Assembly (NCBI RefSeq): GCF_018100905.1
Contig: NZ_JAGJEG010000001.1
Coordinates: 1 to 64,000 of the forward strand
DNA from: Pseudoalteromonas sp. MMG010
Lineage (GTDB): Bacteria; Pseudomonadota; Gammaproteobacteria; Enterobacterales; Alteromonadaceae
Direction: 5' to 3'
Length of the DNA: 64,000 nucleotides
Part shown: piece after piece, positions 1-8,483 of the stretch
Layout: each line of letters opens with the position of its first letter
Position numbering within the stretch: position 1 is the stretch's first letter
Position numbers and translations under genes: made by a program
Notes under the pieces: generated by a model
Told to the model about the DNA's origin: nothing
What the model saw: only the letters and a program-made list of their open reading frames with translations
The model's database searches: none

Positions 1-116
1 TAATAAATAGTTTACATAATAAGACTATAGAAATTAGGAATAAGAAAAAGTGGCTTAGAAGAATTCAATCTAAAAACAAGATGCTAACGAGTCTCAAAAG
101 TTAGTAAATTAGCATC

Positions 117-420
117 ATGAAGCCGTGGCGTGTTAGAGAAGAAGAGCACCGTATTTTGCTGGGTAAGCCTGATGAGTTTACTTTTAAAAGGTGGAAAAGA
201 GGTAACGTAACAGCGCTAGAGTGTGATGTGTTAGTGCGAATTCCTTATGTCATTGGTATTTATAGAAATTTAGGAATACTCTTCTCTGAAAGAGCACAAG
301 CCAAAATGGTTCAATAAGTCAAACGAAGCTTTTGGCGGCTCAACAGCGCTAGGTTTCATACTACTCGGACAAATGGAGAGTTTGCGCGAAGTGAGACATT
401 ATTTAGATGCGCAACTTTGA
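117..420 (+). pseudogene. Frameshifted MbcA/ParS/Xre-family antitoxin remnant
   Basis: The first frame reads like the middle of the MbcA/ParS/Xre antitoxin family: an ILLG motif, a Trp-Lys-rich stretch, then VRIPYVIGIYRNLGILF, matching the family pattern 'RISYVLGIYKALHILF'. It stops at 315-317. The next frame continues without a gap as WFNKSNEAFGGSTALG and ends RHYLDAQL, which is the family's C-terminal toxin-binding segment. One extra A in the AAAA run near 304-308 explains the break. The N-terminal helices are also missing, because an in-frame stop lies just before position 117. The usual RES-domain toxin gene is not seen downstream. This may be a decayed toxin-antitoxin locus; a sequencing error could explain the frameshift but not the missing toxin. 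Confidence 0.65.
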
Positions 421-455
421 TTTTATATGATCACGACACCTAGAAAGCCTGTATA

Positions 456-707
456 TCATTCAGCTTTGGAAGAAAAAATTATCGCACCTAACTCTCGTCC
501 AAAACTCTCTGATCCAGCTATATCAGGCAGTCTATAACGCCTCATATGTGGCCCTTTATCATGTGGTCTTGGAGGGGCGATAGAGTTTAATCTATTAGCA
601 AACGCCACCAATCTAGTTAAAACTATTATGTCAGGATTCTTTTTCCCTAGCTCTATGCGACCAACACGATTCGATGATTCAGAAGCTGATTCATATCCCC
701 ATTCCAA
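456..707 (-). pseudogene. Remnant of an XRE-type helix-turn-helix regulator
   Basis: This short reading frame contains NRVGRIELGKKNPDIIVLTR, which resembles the recognition-helix end of HTH_3 domains (pattern 'yISRIErGkrNPsldtL'). The first half of the domain is absent, and the frame overlaps the end of the neighbouring HsdR_N-like gene in another frame. The roughly 40 residues after the HTH-like part match nothing I recognise. I read it as a decayed regulator fragment; expression is doubtful, and a frameshifted extension of the neighbouring nuclease gene is the alternative. Confidence 0.4.
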
Positions 708-1066
708 ATTGAGTGAACGATATGAAAATTGTTATGGCACAAAACCCAATCAAAACCATTAGTAACTATGCCACGTACGCCATCCTCTAAATACTTCTCA
801 ATATGCTCCGGTGCAATGTTCTTATTCGCACGCTTTGCTTCAATCATAACGACTGGCTTTTCATTATCAAGTAATGCAATGTCAACAGACTGAGAAGTTC
901 TATGCGCACTAGTCTGATTAAACTCAAAGTACGGTTCCAAATTAATTGCCGTGTTAGCAAAATCTACTATTGGAGCAATCACGCGGTACATAGACCACCT
1001 TTCTGATTTCTGTGGCTTTACGAGATGAGTTATTAGTGCTGAAATCAGTTCGTCTACGTTCTCCAA
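653..1066 (-). CDS. HsdR_N-like nuclease domain protein, probably truncated
   Basis: A 137-residue product resembling the N-terminal nuclease domain of type I restriction R subunits and related stand-alone proteins. The PD-(D/E)xK signature is visible as SVDIALLDNEKPVVMIEAK, followed by QL-like helices and a typical GIVTNGFDWVLC strand. The start is a TTG at 1066 with AAGG five to eight bases upstream; an in-frame stop lies just before it. No helicase or translocase domain follows, so it is either a small nuclease or the leftover of a larger restriction gene. It sits beside the large helicase-nuclease gene and among other decayed genes, which favours a degraded defence locus. Confidence 0.5.
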   Translation of the reverse strand: MENVDELISALITHLVKPQKSERWSMYRVIAPIVDFANTAINLEPYFEFNQTSAHRTSQSVDIALLDNEKPVVMIEAKRANKNIAPEHIEKYLEDGVRGIVTNGFDWVLCHNNFHIVHSIWNGDMNQLLNHRIVLVA

Positions 1067-1283
1067 ATTTTCGCCTTACTTATGTTGGGTTGCTTTATTT
1101 CTTTCTATTACTGGCATTAAGAAATAAGCACATTCAAATTGAATTTACAATAATAGCTTTATTACATAGTTATCAAGTAGTCCTGAAGAGTAGTCCACTC
1201 TAACCTCATAGTAACCGCCATTATTGTCACTTCTAGAAATTTATCATTCCACTTTTAAGAACACCTTTGAAAAAAGATAGAGC

Positions 1284-4200
1284 TTATTCAATTAACAAGA
1301 GCCACTGCTCAAATTGCTTAATAGTAGTTTCATGCTTTCTTTTTAAGCCCAATTCAGAGCACATCTCTTCTACTGGATTTGAGCTATTATTAGTTTTAGC
1401 AAAAGTAGCTAACCCAAGCGCTTCCTCATACGCAAGCTCTTTCCAGTTTCTCTCGTATCCAAACGCATTTAGACCTCGCCACTGTATTAATTCACACATA
1501 TCCTCAGGTGATGGCCAAATCGTTGGTGAGTAGCCTTCATTTTCTTTAATTCCTGCCCATGGGGTTAAAAGCTCACGAATATAATCAACTTGCTTTTTAC
1601 TTGTTCGGGTTAACCCATGTAAATTCGCAACCTCTAAAGCAAGCGTATGCAAGGTGATGCCCGGCCTTTCTTTTAAAGTTTCCTTCGCTATGTTTATTAA
1701 GCGAGCTTTATATTCCGTTTTAAAATAATTATTTGCATCGAATTCATTATTTACCAATTGTTCTGTGCTTTTAGATGAAAAACTTTCGTTTTCATTCGAT
1801 ATGGTGGTGCCGCTCTCCATTTTCATTTTTTCATTAAAATTAGGGTTCACTTCTGCTTCTACTTCTACTTCTGCTTCTGCTTCTGCTTCTGCTTCTGCTT
1901 CTGCTTCTGCTTCTGCTTCTGCTTCTGCTTCTGCTTCTGCTTCTGCTTCTGCTTCTAACAGTCTGTCTTTCTCTCTTTCAATATCAAGTATTTCTTTCAA
2001 CTTAAAATCTAGTTTTTTAATAGCTGCTGCTGCATCAACAAAATAATCTGTCGACCATAGTCTAACGATATTCCAGCCTAAGCTTTCGAGTATAATTTTC
2101 CGAACTCGATCTCTATCCCTAGCAGCTGGGGAACTATGGTATGTATCACCGTCACACTCAACTCCAGAAATGTAGCAACCGGCTTTGTCTGGGTGAAGAA
2201 TACCTAAATCAACTTTAAATTTACTGACACCAACTTGTGTTTGTACTTTCCAACCCAATTGCCGTAAGTCGTTTGCCACAGCTTGTTCAAAATCACTATC
2301 AAATTGATTAACTCCATATTGAGCAGTGACAGTTTCCGCAAGTGATATTGGGCCTCTTTCAGCAAACTCTAAGTAATGCTTTAGATGCTCAATGGCAGTG
2401 GAAGATGTACGGCTTAAATCAATCATTGAAGAGCTAAAGCTACTAAATACCACGACCTCTGTCGTTGCCCGAGTAATAGCTACATTTAGCCTGCGTTCAC
2501 CACCTTGTTTATTTAGCGGGCCAAAATTCATACTCATAGTCTTCGCATCAGGTTCAGTAGGACCGTAACCTAAGCTAAGCATGATAATATCTCGCTCATC
2601 CCCTTGTACTGACTCTAAATTTTTAACAAAAACAGGTTCACTTATTTCTGATTCATGGAAAAACTTTTCAATATCAGGTTTTTTTCGCCTAGCATCATCT
2701 AACAAATCTTCAATAGTGCGTTGTTGCTCACTATTTAATGTTACGACACCTATTGATTGTTTTTGTAATTGCTTATCAAGTAAACGTCTTGTAATTTCGT
2801 GAACAACGGCTTGTGCCTCTTTAACATTATTTCTGCCTTTACCTTTTGCATATAGACCATTAACTTTATGCAAGGAGACTGCTGAATCTTTTGTTTCTGA
2901 TGAGGGATAAGTCACTAATGAGTTTTCGTAATATTTACTATTTGAAAACGCAATAAGAGTCTCGTGTTTGCTACGGTAATGACCCATAAGCCTTTTGAGT
3001 GGTAATCGTGCAGCCAAAGCTTGATCTAAAATAGACTCAAGATCTTCTTCATCAGGGGCATCTGATGTACCAGCTGAGAAAAAATTTGTTGGAGGCATTT
3101 GCTTTGGATCACCAACAATAATAACATTACGACCTCTTGCAATAGAGCCAACTGAGTCCCATGTTGTCATTTGCGACGCTTCATCAAAAACAACTAAATC
3201 AAATCCTTTGAAATCTGCTGGCAAAAATTGAGCTACTGACAGTGGCGACATCATCATGCATGGTGTTAGCTCTAGCAATGACTCGCCTAATTCATTGATT
3301 AAAGAACGAATTGGGATATGCCGAGTTTTCTTCTGAATCTCTTTCGCTAACACACCAAAACGCTGATCATTTTTAGAATCTTTTATTTCCTTATTAGGTG
3401 TTCTGTTCGAAGCAAGTGCAATAATATATTCACTGGTTACCTTTGCTATTTTTTCATCTAACTTACAAAAAGCCTCAATTGTAGCTTCATGGGTTGAAGC
3501 TTTAAACTCTCTTAGTATATGACTTTCATCAATCATAAGCGGGGCCAACCAGCTATAATAAGCCAACTGAAATTGCTCTAATAACTCTGAAGGTGTTACA
3601 ACACCGGTGCTTAATGCTTGCTCAACAGTCTCAAGACCAAGACTACAAACATCAGCTCGTGCGCTGACCCACTCACACCAGCTTTTTAACTTTGTTCGAT
3701 TTTTGGTGACTGTAGCCAGTGACTGGCTCAGTTCAACCAAATTTGAATCCAAAGAAACGACAATATTAAAGTCGACTAAATCTTTTTGTACTTTTTCGAA
3801 TTGATTATATGTCGAGTTAAATTCACCTAATGTTGAAGCCAACAGTGAATTATCTAAATAATCTCTGCCATCTACGAAATGTTTATTTATAAGGATAAGA
3901 ATATTTGTTGGATCATTTGAAAGAGGAAAAACTTCATTTAACTTAGCTTTCACTAATCTACCAAATTCAGCTATAGTTATTAACTCTTCTGAAGTTGTTG
4001 ACCAGCCTTTCCAAATATTCATATTTTCAAGCTCAGTTACATCTTTAATAATTCCTTCAGCAATATCTTTGGCTTGTAAGAGAGTCGGTAAATCAGATAA
4101 ATTATTAAACTTATGAAATCCTAGGCTTTTTGCTTGCCCATTGATCTTCCACTTAGCAAAAACAGTTTTGAACCGACTATTACCCGCAGTCTCATATTTT

Positions 4201-7178
4201 GAGTTCCACTCTCTAATTGGGGCAGTTAATAATAGCTTTTCCGTTATCGAACTATCTTGTTTACTAATTAATTCATCTAGCTTTTCTTTGCGTGTAGCAA
4301 TACTGTCTATTAACTGCAACCGTTCATTAAAACCCGACTTCAAAACAAAAGAAATATTACGGGCCTTAGCTAACTCTTTTAAATCATGTAATGACTTTAA
4401 GGCAGACAAGCTTTTACCGGTTATATCAGGAGCCTTTAATTCTAAAAGAGCTAAAATAGCATTAAATTGCGTGGAGATACCCCCAAACTCAGTGAACCAT
4501 TCACCAATTTTTTGCACAAGCTGACTTTGCCAAGTATTTGACCATGAGGAAGCATTCACACAGGAAAAACTGGCAATATCAAGATCATGAATATCATCAA
4601 ATGCAATTTTAAGCTGTAAAACTGCATTATCTAATGCATCTAGGTCATTTTCTAATGTTTTATCAGCACCTAGTTCAAGAGGCCAATCTAAGCTGAATTT
4701 AATATTATCTTTGTTCAAAGCCAATTTAGAAATTGCGTCACGAACAGAAATACCAGACTTGGATTTTTTATGAAGCTCCCTTACATAATCATTCAACTTT
4801 TCTTTTTTATTTTTTAGATCTGAAATATACGTAGCCCATATATGAGGGTTTAAGCCTTCTCTGAAATCCCACGCTTGACCCAGTTGATCTAATACAGCTT
4901 TTTTGTTCGCTTTATTACTATGTAACTCTAAACAAAGATGATCCAATCCAACCTTTTTCAGCCTTTTATATACAACGTTCAAGGCCGCCATTTTTTCGGC
5001 AACAAATAATACTTTACGTCCTTTACCTATATTATGAGCGATAATATTAGCAATGGTTTCTGACTTACCTGTTCCCGGAGGGCCTTCAAGAACAAAATCT
5101 TGCTCTTTTGCAGATGCATCAACGGCAACTAATTGAGAACTATCGCAATTTAAAGGGGTAAAAACTTCAGCAGGATCTATAGTATCGTCAATTTTATGCT
5201 GTTCAACAAACTCTGCTGTTTGAACATACGCTTCTTTTGGATTGTCGACTAAATGCTGAACAAATTGATTTTCTTTTAAAACTTCTAACCGATCTCTTAA
5301 ATCTTTCCACATTAAATATTTTGCAAATGAAAAAGAAGATAGAACCAGCTCTTCGACTACTTCAAAACCTTGCTGCTCACTCACTGCTTGCCTGACTTTA
5401 TACCAAATAAGAGGAACATCTATCCCGCTATCGTCTTCAGGTAAATCATTTTTAAATTCATTTAAGTTGATATCGTGCTCAGATAATAAAAACTCAATCA
5501 AAGTAAGATTAAAAATCGGATCTTCACCTTGTACTTGCTCTACATAAATAGGAGCTCGTGCACTTTTACGAGTTAAATTCACAGGTATTAATATCAATGG
5601 AGCTTTGAAACTTCGGCTATCATCCGCGTTCTCTTTCCATTTCAGAAAACCCAGTGCTAAAAATAAAGTATTTGAACCACTTTCTTCTAAATCATTTTTT
5701 GCCTTTCTAAAAAGCTCAATAGCACTCTTCTCAACTCGCTTCGGTGGCTGGTTAGCTAACAAAACTTTATTTTTTAACTGGTTTAAAGCGTATTCTTTAT
5801 GAATCTCTGAACCTGTTTGGAAGCGAAATAGTTCACTGTCACGATCAGAGTCAAAATATGGGCTCTCTTGCGTTGATAAAAACTTAAATTTAGTCCCATC
5901 AGCTAACATATCTTCCATATTCGCTATGTCTGGACAAAATAATTTAATTGATACTGATCTCTCATTAAAGTTTAATAATCGGTTACGTTTAGTTAAATCA
6001 AGAAGTTTCCTACACCATGAGTCAATGCGTGTCTCTGGACTATCTTCAACTATACGTTCTTCAGCTCGCACTGGTGGTAAAGGAGGAATTTCAGGCAAAA
6101 CAAGCTCTATACTTTCACTTGTAGATTCACTTTCGATTCGTGCCTCCTCGATTGTTGATAATGGCTTTATTGACTGCGATCTTGCTTGAGCAATATCTAA
6201 AACCATTACAAACTCTTCTTCTTTATCCTCACCGAGTAAATTACGGGCGTATTCTTTAGCCTGTTCAAAAGTTACAACAGAGGCATTTGTTACAAGCGTG
6301 GTTTCAAATAAAACCAAATCTCTATTATCGAAACGCTTTCTTATATCTTGAGGATCGTCATTACAAAGAACAGGAAGCTTTTCGTCGATAAGCCATGCAC
6401 CAGCAAATGCATGCCCTTGAGTAATTGCAATTACTGGGTTTAAACCTATAGCCTCGATACAGCTAGCAAATAAAATCGACGAATCTAAGCACGCAGTCAT
6501 TTTTGATTGACTTATATCAGCAGCTAGGCGAATTCGCTGACCCGTTTTAGCAAAACCTTGTGGTGGACTAACATATGCAATTTTTTCCTGAAAAATAACG
6601 TTCCAGAGTGCTGCCAGCATTAAATAAGGCTTCTCTCTAGTATTAGACTGATACCCATCTACAGAACGCCCATGGCCACCAGTCTCTAATACAGATGCAA
6701 CTTTTCTAACTAAAGACTCTACATATAAACCATTTGGCTTAACGAAAGCAGCAAGTAAATCTGGTTGGCGTGTTTCACCCCCCCAAAAGCTCGCAGGTAA
6801 GACGCTTACGTTATGCACACTCTCACTTAATACTTGTCCATCACTATCCAATAATTCAAAATTAAGGTGTAAAAGGACTTCCTCTGTTAAGCCAAATAAT
6901 GTCTCGAAAGGAAATTTGAGTTCTTTAGGTGGTAACTTAACTGAATGACCTGAAATGACTTCATCAATAAGCCATTCACTCGTAGTTAACCAGCCGTCAA
7001 TAGCACATAATCTCAATTTGAGGTTTCGAAGAACTGATTTGTTATCAGACTCAGGTACCGTGATTTTGATGTCACGCAGCACTGAATATGCATTTTGCTG
7101 AGCAGCTAATGAAAATGTTGAAATAACATCAATATCTAATTCGATTTGCTCTGGTTTGAGTGTATCAATTTCTTCCAT
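1284..7178 (-). CDS. Giant superfamily I helicase with DUF4011, Vsr-like nuclease and DUF3320; candidate antiphage protein
   Basis: 1964 residues. Order of parts: a beta-rich N-terminal region (about 1-135); a transglutaminase-like fold (about 140-310) with candidate catalytic Cys230 and His256; DUF4011 (from about 386, motif CRKLLDLTKRNRLLNF); a split SF1 helicase with Walker A GPPGTGKS at 699-706, Walker B DE at 1332-1333, followed by GDPKQMPP and a C-terminal RLNVAITRA motif; a Vsr/MTES_1575-type nuclease (about 1630-1720) with Asp1657 and the VECDGD motif around Glu1674; a Glu-Ala repeat (1742-1777); and DUF3320 (about 1820-1964). The DUF4011-helicase-Vsr-DUF3320 layout is that of large single-gene defence proteins (the 'Hhe' type, to my recollection). 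Antiviral function here is inference from architecture and its accessory setting. The start ATG has AGGGA about 12 bases upstream, which is a long spacing. Confidence 0.85.
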   Translation of the reverse strand: MEEIDTLKPEQIELDIDVISTFSLAAQQNAYSVLRDIKITVPESDNKSVLRNLKLRLCAIDGWLTTSEWLIDEVISGHSVKLPPKELKFPFETLFGLTEEVLLHLNFELLDSDGQVLSESVHNVSVLPASFWGGETRQPDLLAAFVKPNGLYVESLVRKVASVLETGGHGRSVDGYQSNTREKPYLMLAALWNVIFQEKIAYVSPPQGFAKTGQRIRLAADISQSKMTACLDSSILFASCIEAIGLNPVIAITQGHAFAGAWLIDEKLPVLCNDDPQDIRKRFDNRDLVLFETTLVTNASVVTFEQAKEYARNLLGEDKEEEFVMVLDIAQARSQSIKPLSTIEEARIESESTSESIELVLPEIPPLPPVRAEERIVEDSPETRIDSWCRKLLDLTKRNRLLNFNERSVSIKLFCPDIANMEDMLADGTKFKFLSTQESPYFDSDRDSELFRFQTGSEIHKEYALNQLKNKVLLANQPPKRVEKSAIELFRKAKNDLEESGSNTLFLALGFLKWKENADDSRSFKAPLILIPVNLTRKSARAPIYVEQVQGEDPIFNLTLIEFLLSEHDINLNEFKNDLPEDDSGIDVPLIWYKVRQAVSEQQGFEVVEELVLSSFSFAKYLMWKDLRDRLEVLKENQFVQHLVDNPKEAYVQTAEFVEQHKIDDTIDPAEVFTPLNCDSSQLVAVDASAKEQDFVLEGPPGTGKSETIANIIAHNIGKGRKVLFVAEKMAALNVVYKRLKKVGLDHLCLELHSNKANKKAVLDQLGQAWDFREGLNPHIWATYISDLKNKKEKLNDYVRELHKKSKSGISVRDAISKLALNKDNIKFSLDWPLELGADKTLENDLDALDNAVLQLKIAFDDIHDLDIASFSCVNASSWSNTWQSQLVQKIGEWFTEFGGISTQFNAILALLELKAPDITGKSLSALKSLHDLKELAKARNISFVLKSGFNERLQLIDSIATRKEKLDELISKQDSSITEKLLLTAPIREWNSKYETAGNSRFKTVFAKWKINGQAKSLGFHKFNNLSDLPTLLQAKDIAEGIIKDVTELENMNIWKGWSTTSEELITIAEFGRLVKAKLNEVFPLSNDPTNILILINKHFVDGRDYLDNSLLASTLGEFNSTYNQFEKVQKDLVDFNIVVSLDSNLVELSQSLATVTKNRTKLKSWCEWVSARADVCSLGLETVEQALSTGVVTPSELLEQFQLAYYSWLAPLMIDESHILREFKASTHEATIEAFCKLDEKIAKVTSEYIIALASNRTPNKEIKDSKNDQRFGVLAKEIQKKTRHIPIRSLINELGESLLELTPCMMMSPLSVAQFLPADFKGFDLVVFDEASQMTTWDSVGSIARGRNVIIVGDPKQMPPTNFFSAGTSDAPDEEDLESILDQALAARLPLKRLMGHYRSKHETLIAFSNSKYYENSLVTYPSSETKDSAVSLHKVNGLYAKGKGRNNVKEAQAVVHEITRRLLDKQLQKQSIGVVTLNSEQQRTIEDLLDDARRKKPDIEKFFHESEISEPVFVKNLESVQGDERDIIMLSLGYGPTEPDAKTMSMNFGPLNKQGGERRLNVAITRATTEVVVFSSFSSSMIDLSRTSSTAIEHLKHYLEFAERGPISLAETVTAQYGVNQFDSDFEQAVANDLRQLGWKVQTQVGVSKFKVDLGILHPDKAGCYISGVECDGDTYHSSPAARDRDRVRKIILESLGWNIVRLWSTDYFVDAAAAIKKLDFKLKEILDIEREKDRLLEAEAEAEAEAEAEAEAEAEAEAEAEAEAEVEVEAEVNPNFNEKMKMESGTTISNENESFSSKSTEQLVNNEFDANNYFKTEYKARLINIAKETLKERPGITLHTLALEVANLHGLTRTSKKQVDYIRELLTPWAGIKENEGYSPTIWPSPEDMCELIQWRGLNAFGYERNWKELAYEEALGLATFAKTNNSSNPVEEMCSELGLKRKHETTIKQFEQWLLLIE
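1849..1956. repeat. Hexanucleotide tandem repeat inside the helicase gene (18 units)
   Basis: Eighteen consecutive units of GCTTCT or ACTTCT, the 14 units at 1873-1956 being identical. Read on the minus strand it encodes a Glu-Ala/Glu-Val dipeptide run between the Vsr-like nuclease and DUF3320. A six-base unit keeps the frame, so copy-number change would alter linker length rather than switch the gene off. Confidence 0.95.
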
Positions 7179-7229
7179 GAGTAGTTGTAATCCCTTGTTC
7201 TTACTTGAATAGCAATAGTATATTTAACC

Positions 7230-7258
7230 AATGTAACTAGAACATTGTAATTGGTCAA
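7230..7258 (-). promoter_or_regulatory. Possible promoter of the helicase gene
   Basis: On the minus strand, TTGACC (7258-7253) is followed after 17 bases by TACATT (7235-7230), about 52 bases before the start codon. The -35 match is good and the -10 match mediocre; an alternative -10, TATACT, lies slightly downstream without a well-placed -35. Confidence 0.35.
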
Positions 7259-7541
7259 GAAGCGTGCGACATACAGACTGAATACTATCTCATAAGTAAA
7301 AAACAATAAAATTAATAAAATATTTTTTGGAATATAAAAACGTTTAGGAAAAGTAAGTTAGTCCAAAGTGCATAATGAATGATGTGATTTCATATGTAAT
7401 TAATCGATTTAAGTCAGTTATATTAACTGCTGACTATTGCCTGAAATGTGTAGCTCCTAAGTGCCAATAGCAGACTTTCAAGATGTGCATCTGAAACTCT
7501 GTTGGCTGGGGCCTTCAACTTAACCAACTTTTTGACGTAGA

Positions 7542-7571
7542 TCGGATAAGTGGTGAAGCCACGCCATCCGA
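7542..7571. repeat. REP-like hairpin (TCGGAT ... ATCCGA)
   Basis: TCGGAT at 7542-7547 pairs with ATCCGA at 7566-7571, with an inner GTGG/CCAC stem and a five-base loop. A further AATAATCCGAC half-site lies at about 7594-7604. Layout and sequence resemble the REP-type 'GTCGGAT ... ATCCGAC' hairpins scattered between genes in many gammaproteobacteria. Whether it is a member of a genome-wide family cannot be judged from one window. Confidence 0.5.
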
Positions 7572-7716
7572 CAAAAATGATGAATTTACTAGAAATAATC
7601 CGACTTACCGCGTTACACTCTCACCGCTTTTTATAAATGGCGCCCGCTTTTTACGCGTCCAATCCAGTGGAGGCTGTTCTTTGCCAGTAATGATGTTTGA
7701 TAAACTTGTTAGCATT

Positions 7717-8340
7717 CTATTTTAAGAGCTTTGAAAATAAACTTTTAAAGTCAGCATTGTTTGAATCAATGGCTGATTTAAGCTTGGTCGTACCTGAACC
7801 ATCTCCGACTTCAGTGTTTATTAGTGTAATTATCTCATGCCTTATAGTATTAAGTTTAGAGCCAATATCTTCATCAATAAACCACCTTAACAATGATTTT
7901 TTATCTTCACTAAATTCTGTAGATTTAGCTCTAAAGTCCATCATTAACTTTATTACTTCAGCGTTTTTAATTTCAATTTTTTCAGATACTGAATCACTTG
8001 ATACAACATGAAACTTATCTAGCGAAGCAACCATATTTTTGGTTGCATCCATTAAATTGGAATGAAAAAGATCATCTTTTACTGAGGGATCAATAAGGTT
8101 AAGTAAAGCTGAACGATATTCACTAAAATATTTAATATATTCTAAAGCCGCATCTTTTTTTCGAGTTAAATTGAGGTCATCTAAGTGCTTTAATCGATTT
8201 AAAGCGACTGCAATAAAACCTCCAACCATTGCCATAAAAGGAACTGCGTATTGTGGAATAGAAAGTTCGGCTAATTGGCTTGATATAAAACCACAAACAA
8301 AAATCAAAATCAGAACAAATAATATCTCTTTTGTCGACAT
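7717..8340 (-). CDS. Hypothetical membrane protein with two N-terminal transmembrane helices
   Basis: A 207-residue protein of no family I recognise. Residues about 4-22 and 30-47 are hydrophobic enough to span the membrane; the remaining 160 residues are charged and predicted helical, rich in Lys, Asp and Glu, and would lie in the cytoplasm if the hairpin has both ends inside. The ribosome-binding site is weak. It lies alone between two hairpin-bearing intergenic regions, which fits a mobile cassette-type gene. A function cannot be assigned. Confidence 0.65.
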   Translation of the reverse strand: MSTKEILFVLILIFVCGFISSQLAELSIPQYAVPFMAMVGGFIAVALNRLKHLDDLNLTRKKDAALEYIKYFSEYRSALLNLIDPSVKDDLFHSNLMDATKNMVASLDKFHVVSSDSVSEKIEIKNAEVIKLMMDFRAKSTEFSEDKKSLLRWFIDEDIGSKLNTIRHEIITLINTEVGDGSGTTKLKSAIDSNNADFKSLFSKLLK

Positions 8341-8385
8341 TTTATAAATACTCTAAATTATGAGAAGCTTTCAAGAATGTTAACG

Positions 8386-8471
8386 CTTAAATAACGGGCT
8401 AAAAATAGTTGGTTAAAATAGCGAGGCACGAGCGAAGTCAACTGTTTTTAGTCCTGTTGATTTGCCTATAT
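8386..8471. repeat. Long imperfect inverted repeat, attC-like
   Basis: The arm AACGGGCTAAAAATAGTTG (8393-8411) pairs with CAACTGTTTTTAGTCCTGTT (8439-8458) with three mismatches, and weaker pairing continues outward. The loop carries a TTCGCTCG-type segment. It lies between two minus-strand genes, immediately after the stop of the exported protein gene. Position, length (about 85 bases) and imperfect symmetry are those of an integron attC site; a perfect GTTRRRY core is not evident, so the call is tentative. Confidence 0.45.
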
Positions 8472-8483
8472 CACGATACGACA

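Larger units (their letters stand above)
7179..7716. other. Hairpin-rich intergenic region upstream of the helicase gene
   Basis: No open frame is supported across these 538 bases. The part next to the helicase gene holds a possible promoter; 7290-7440 is very AT-rich. From 7425 to 7700 there are several short inverted repeats: AGATG/CATCT near 7478-7489, GTTGG/CCAAC near 7501-7528, the REP-like hairpin at 7542-7571, and a GC-richer block at 7600-7690 with GGCGCC and ACGCGT palindromes. Its density of hairpins resembles cassette recombination sites or remnants of a mobile element, but I cannot name one. Confidence 0.5.

Noticed and set aside
1849..1956. CRISPR-like or phase-variable switch
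   Set aside because: There are no spacers, and the six-base unit cannot shift the frame.
1765..2046. Ser-Ala repeat open frame on the plus strand
   Set aside because: It is the reverse reading of the Glu-Ala hexanucleotide repeat inside the helicase gene.
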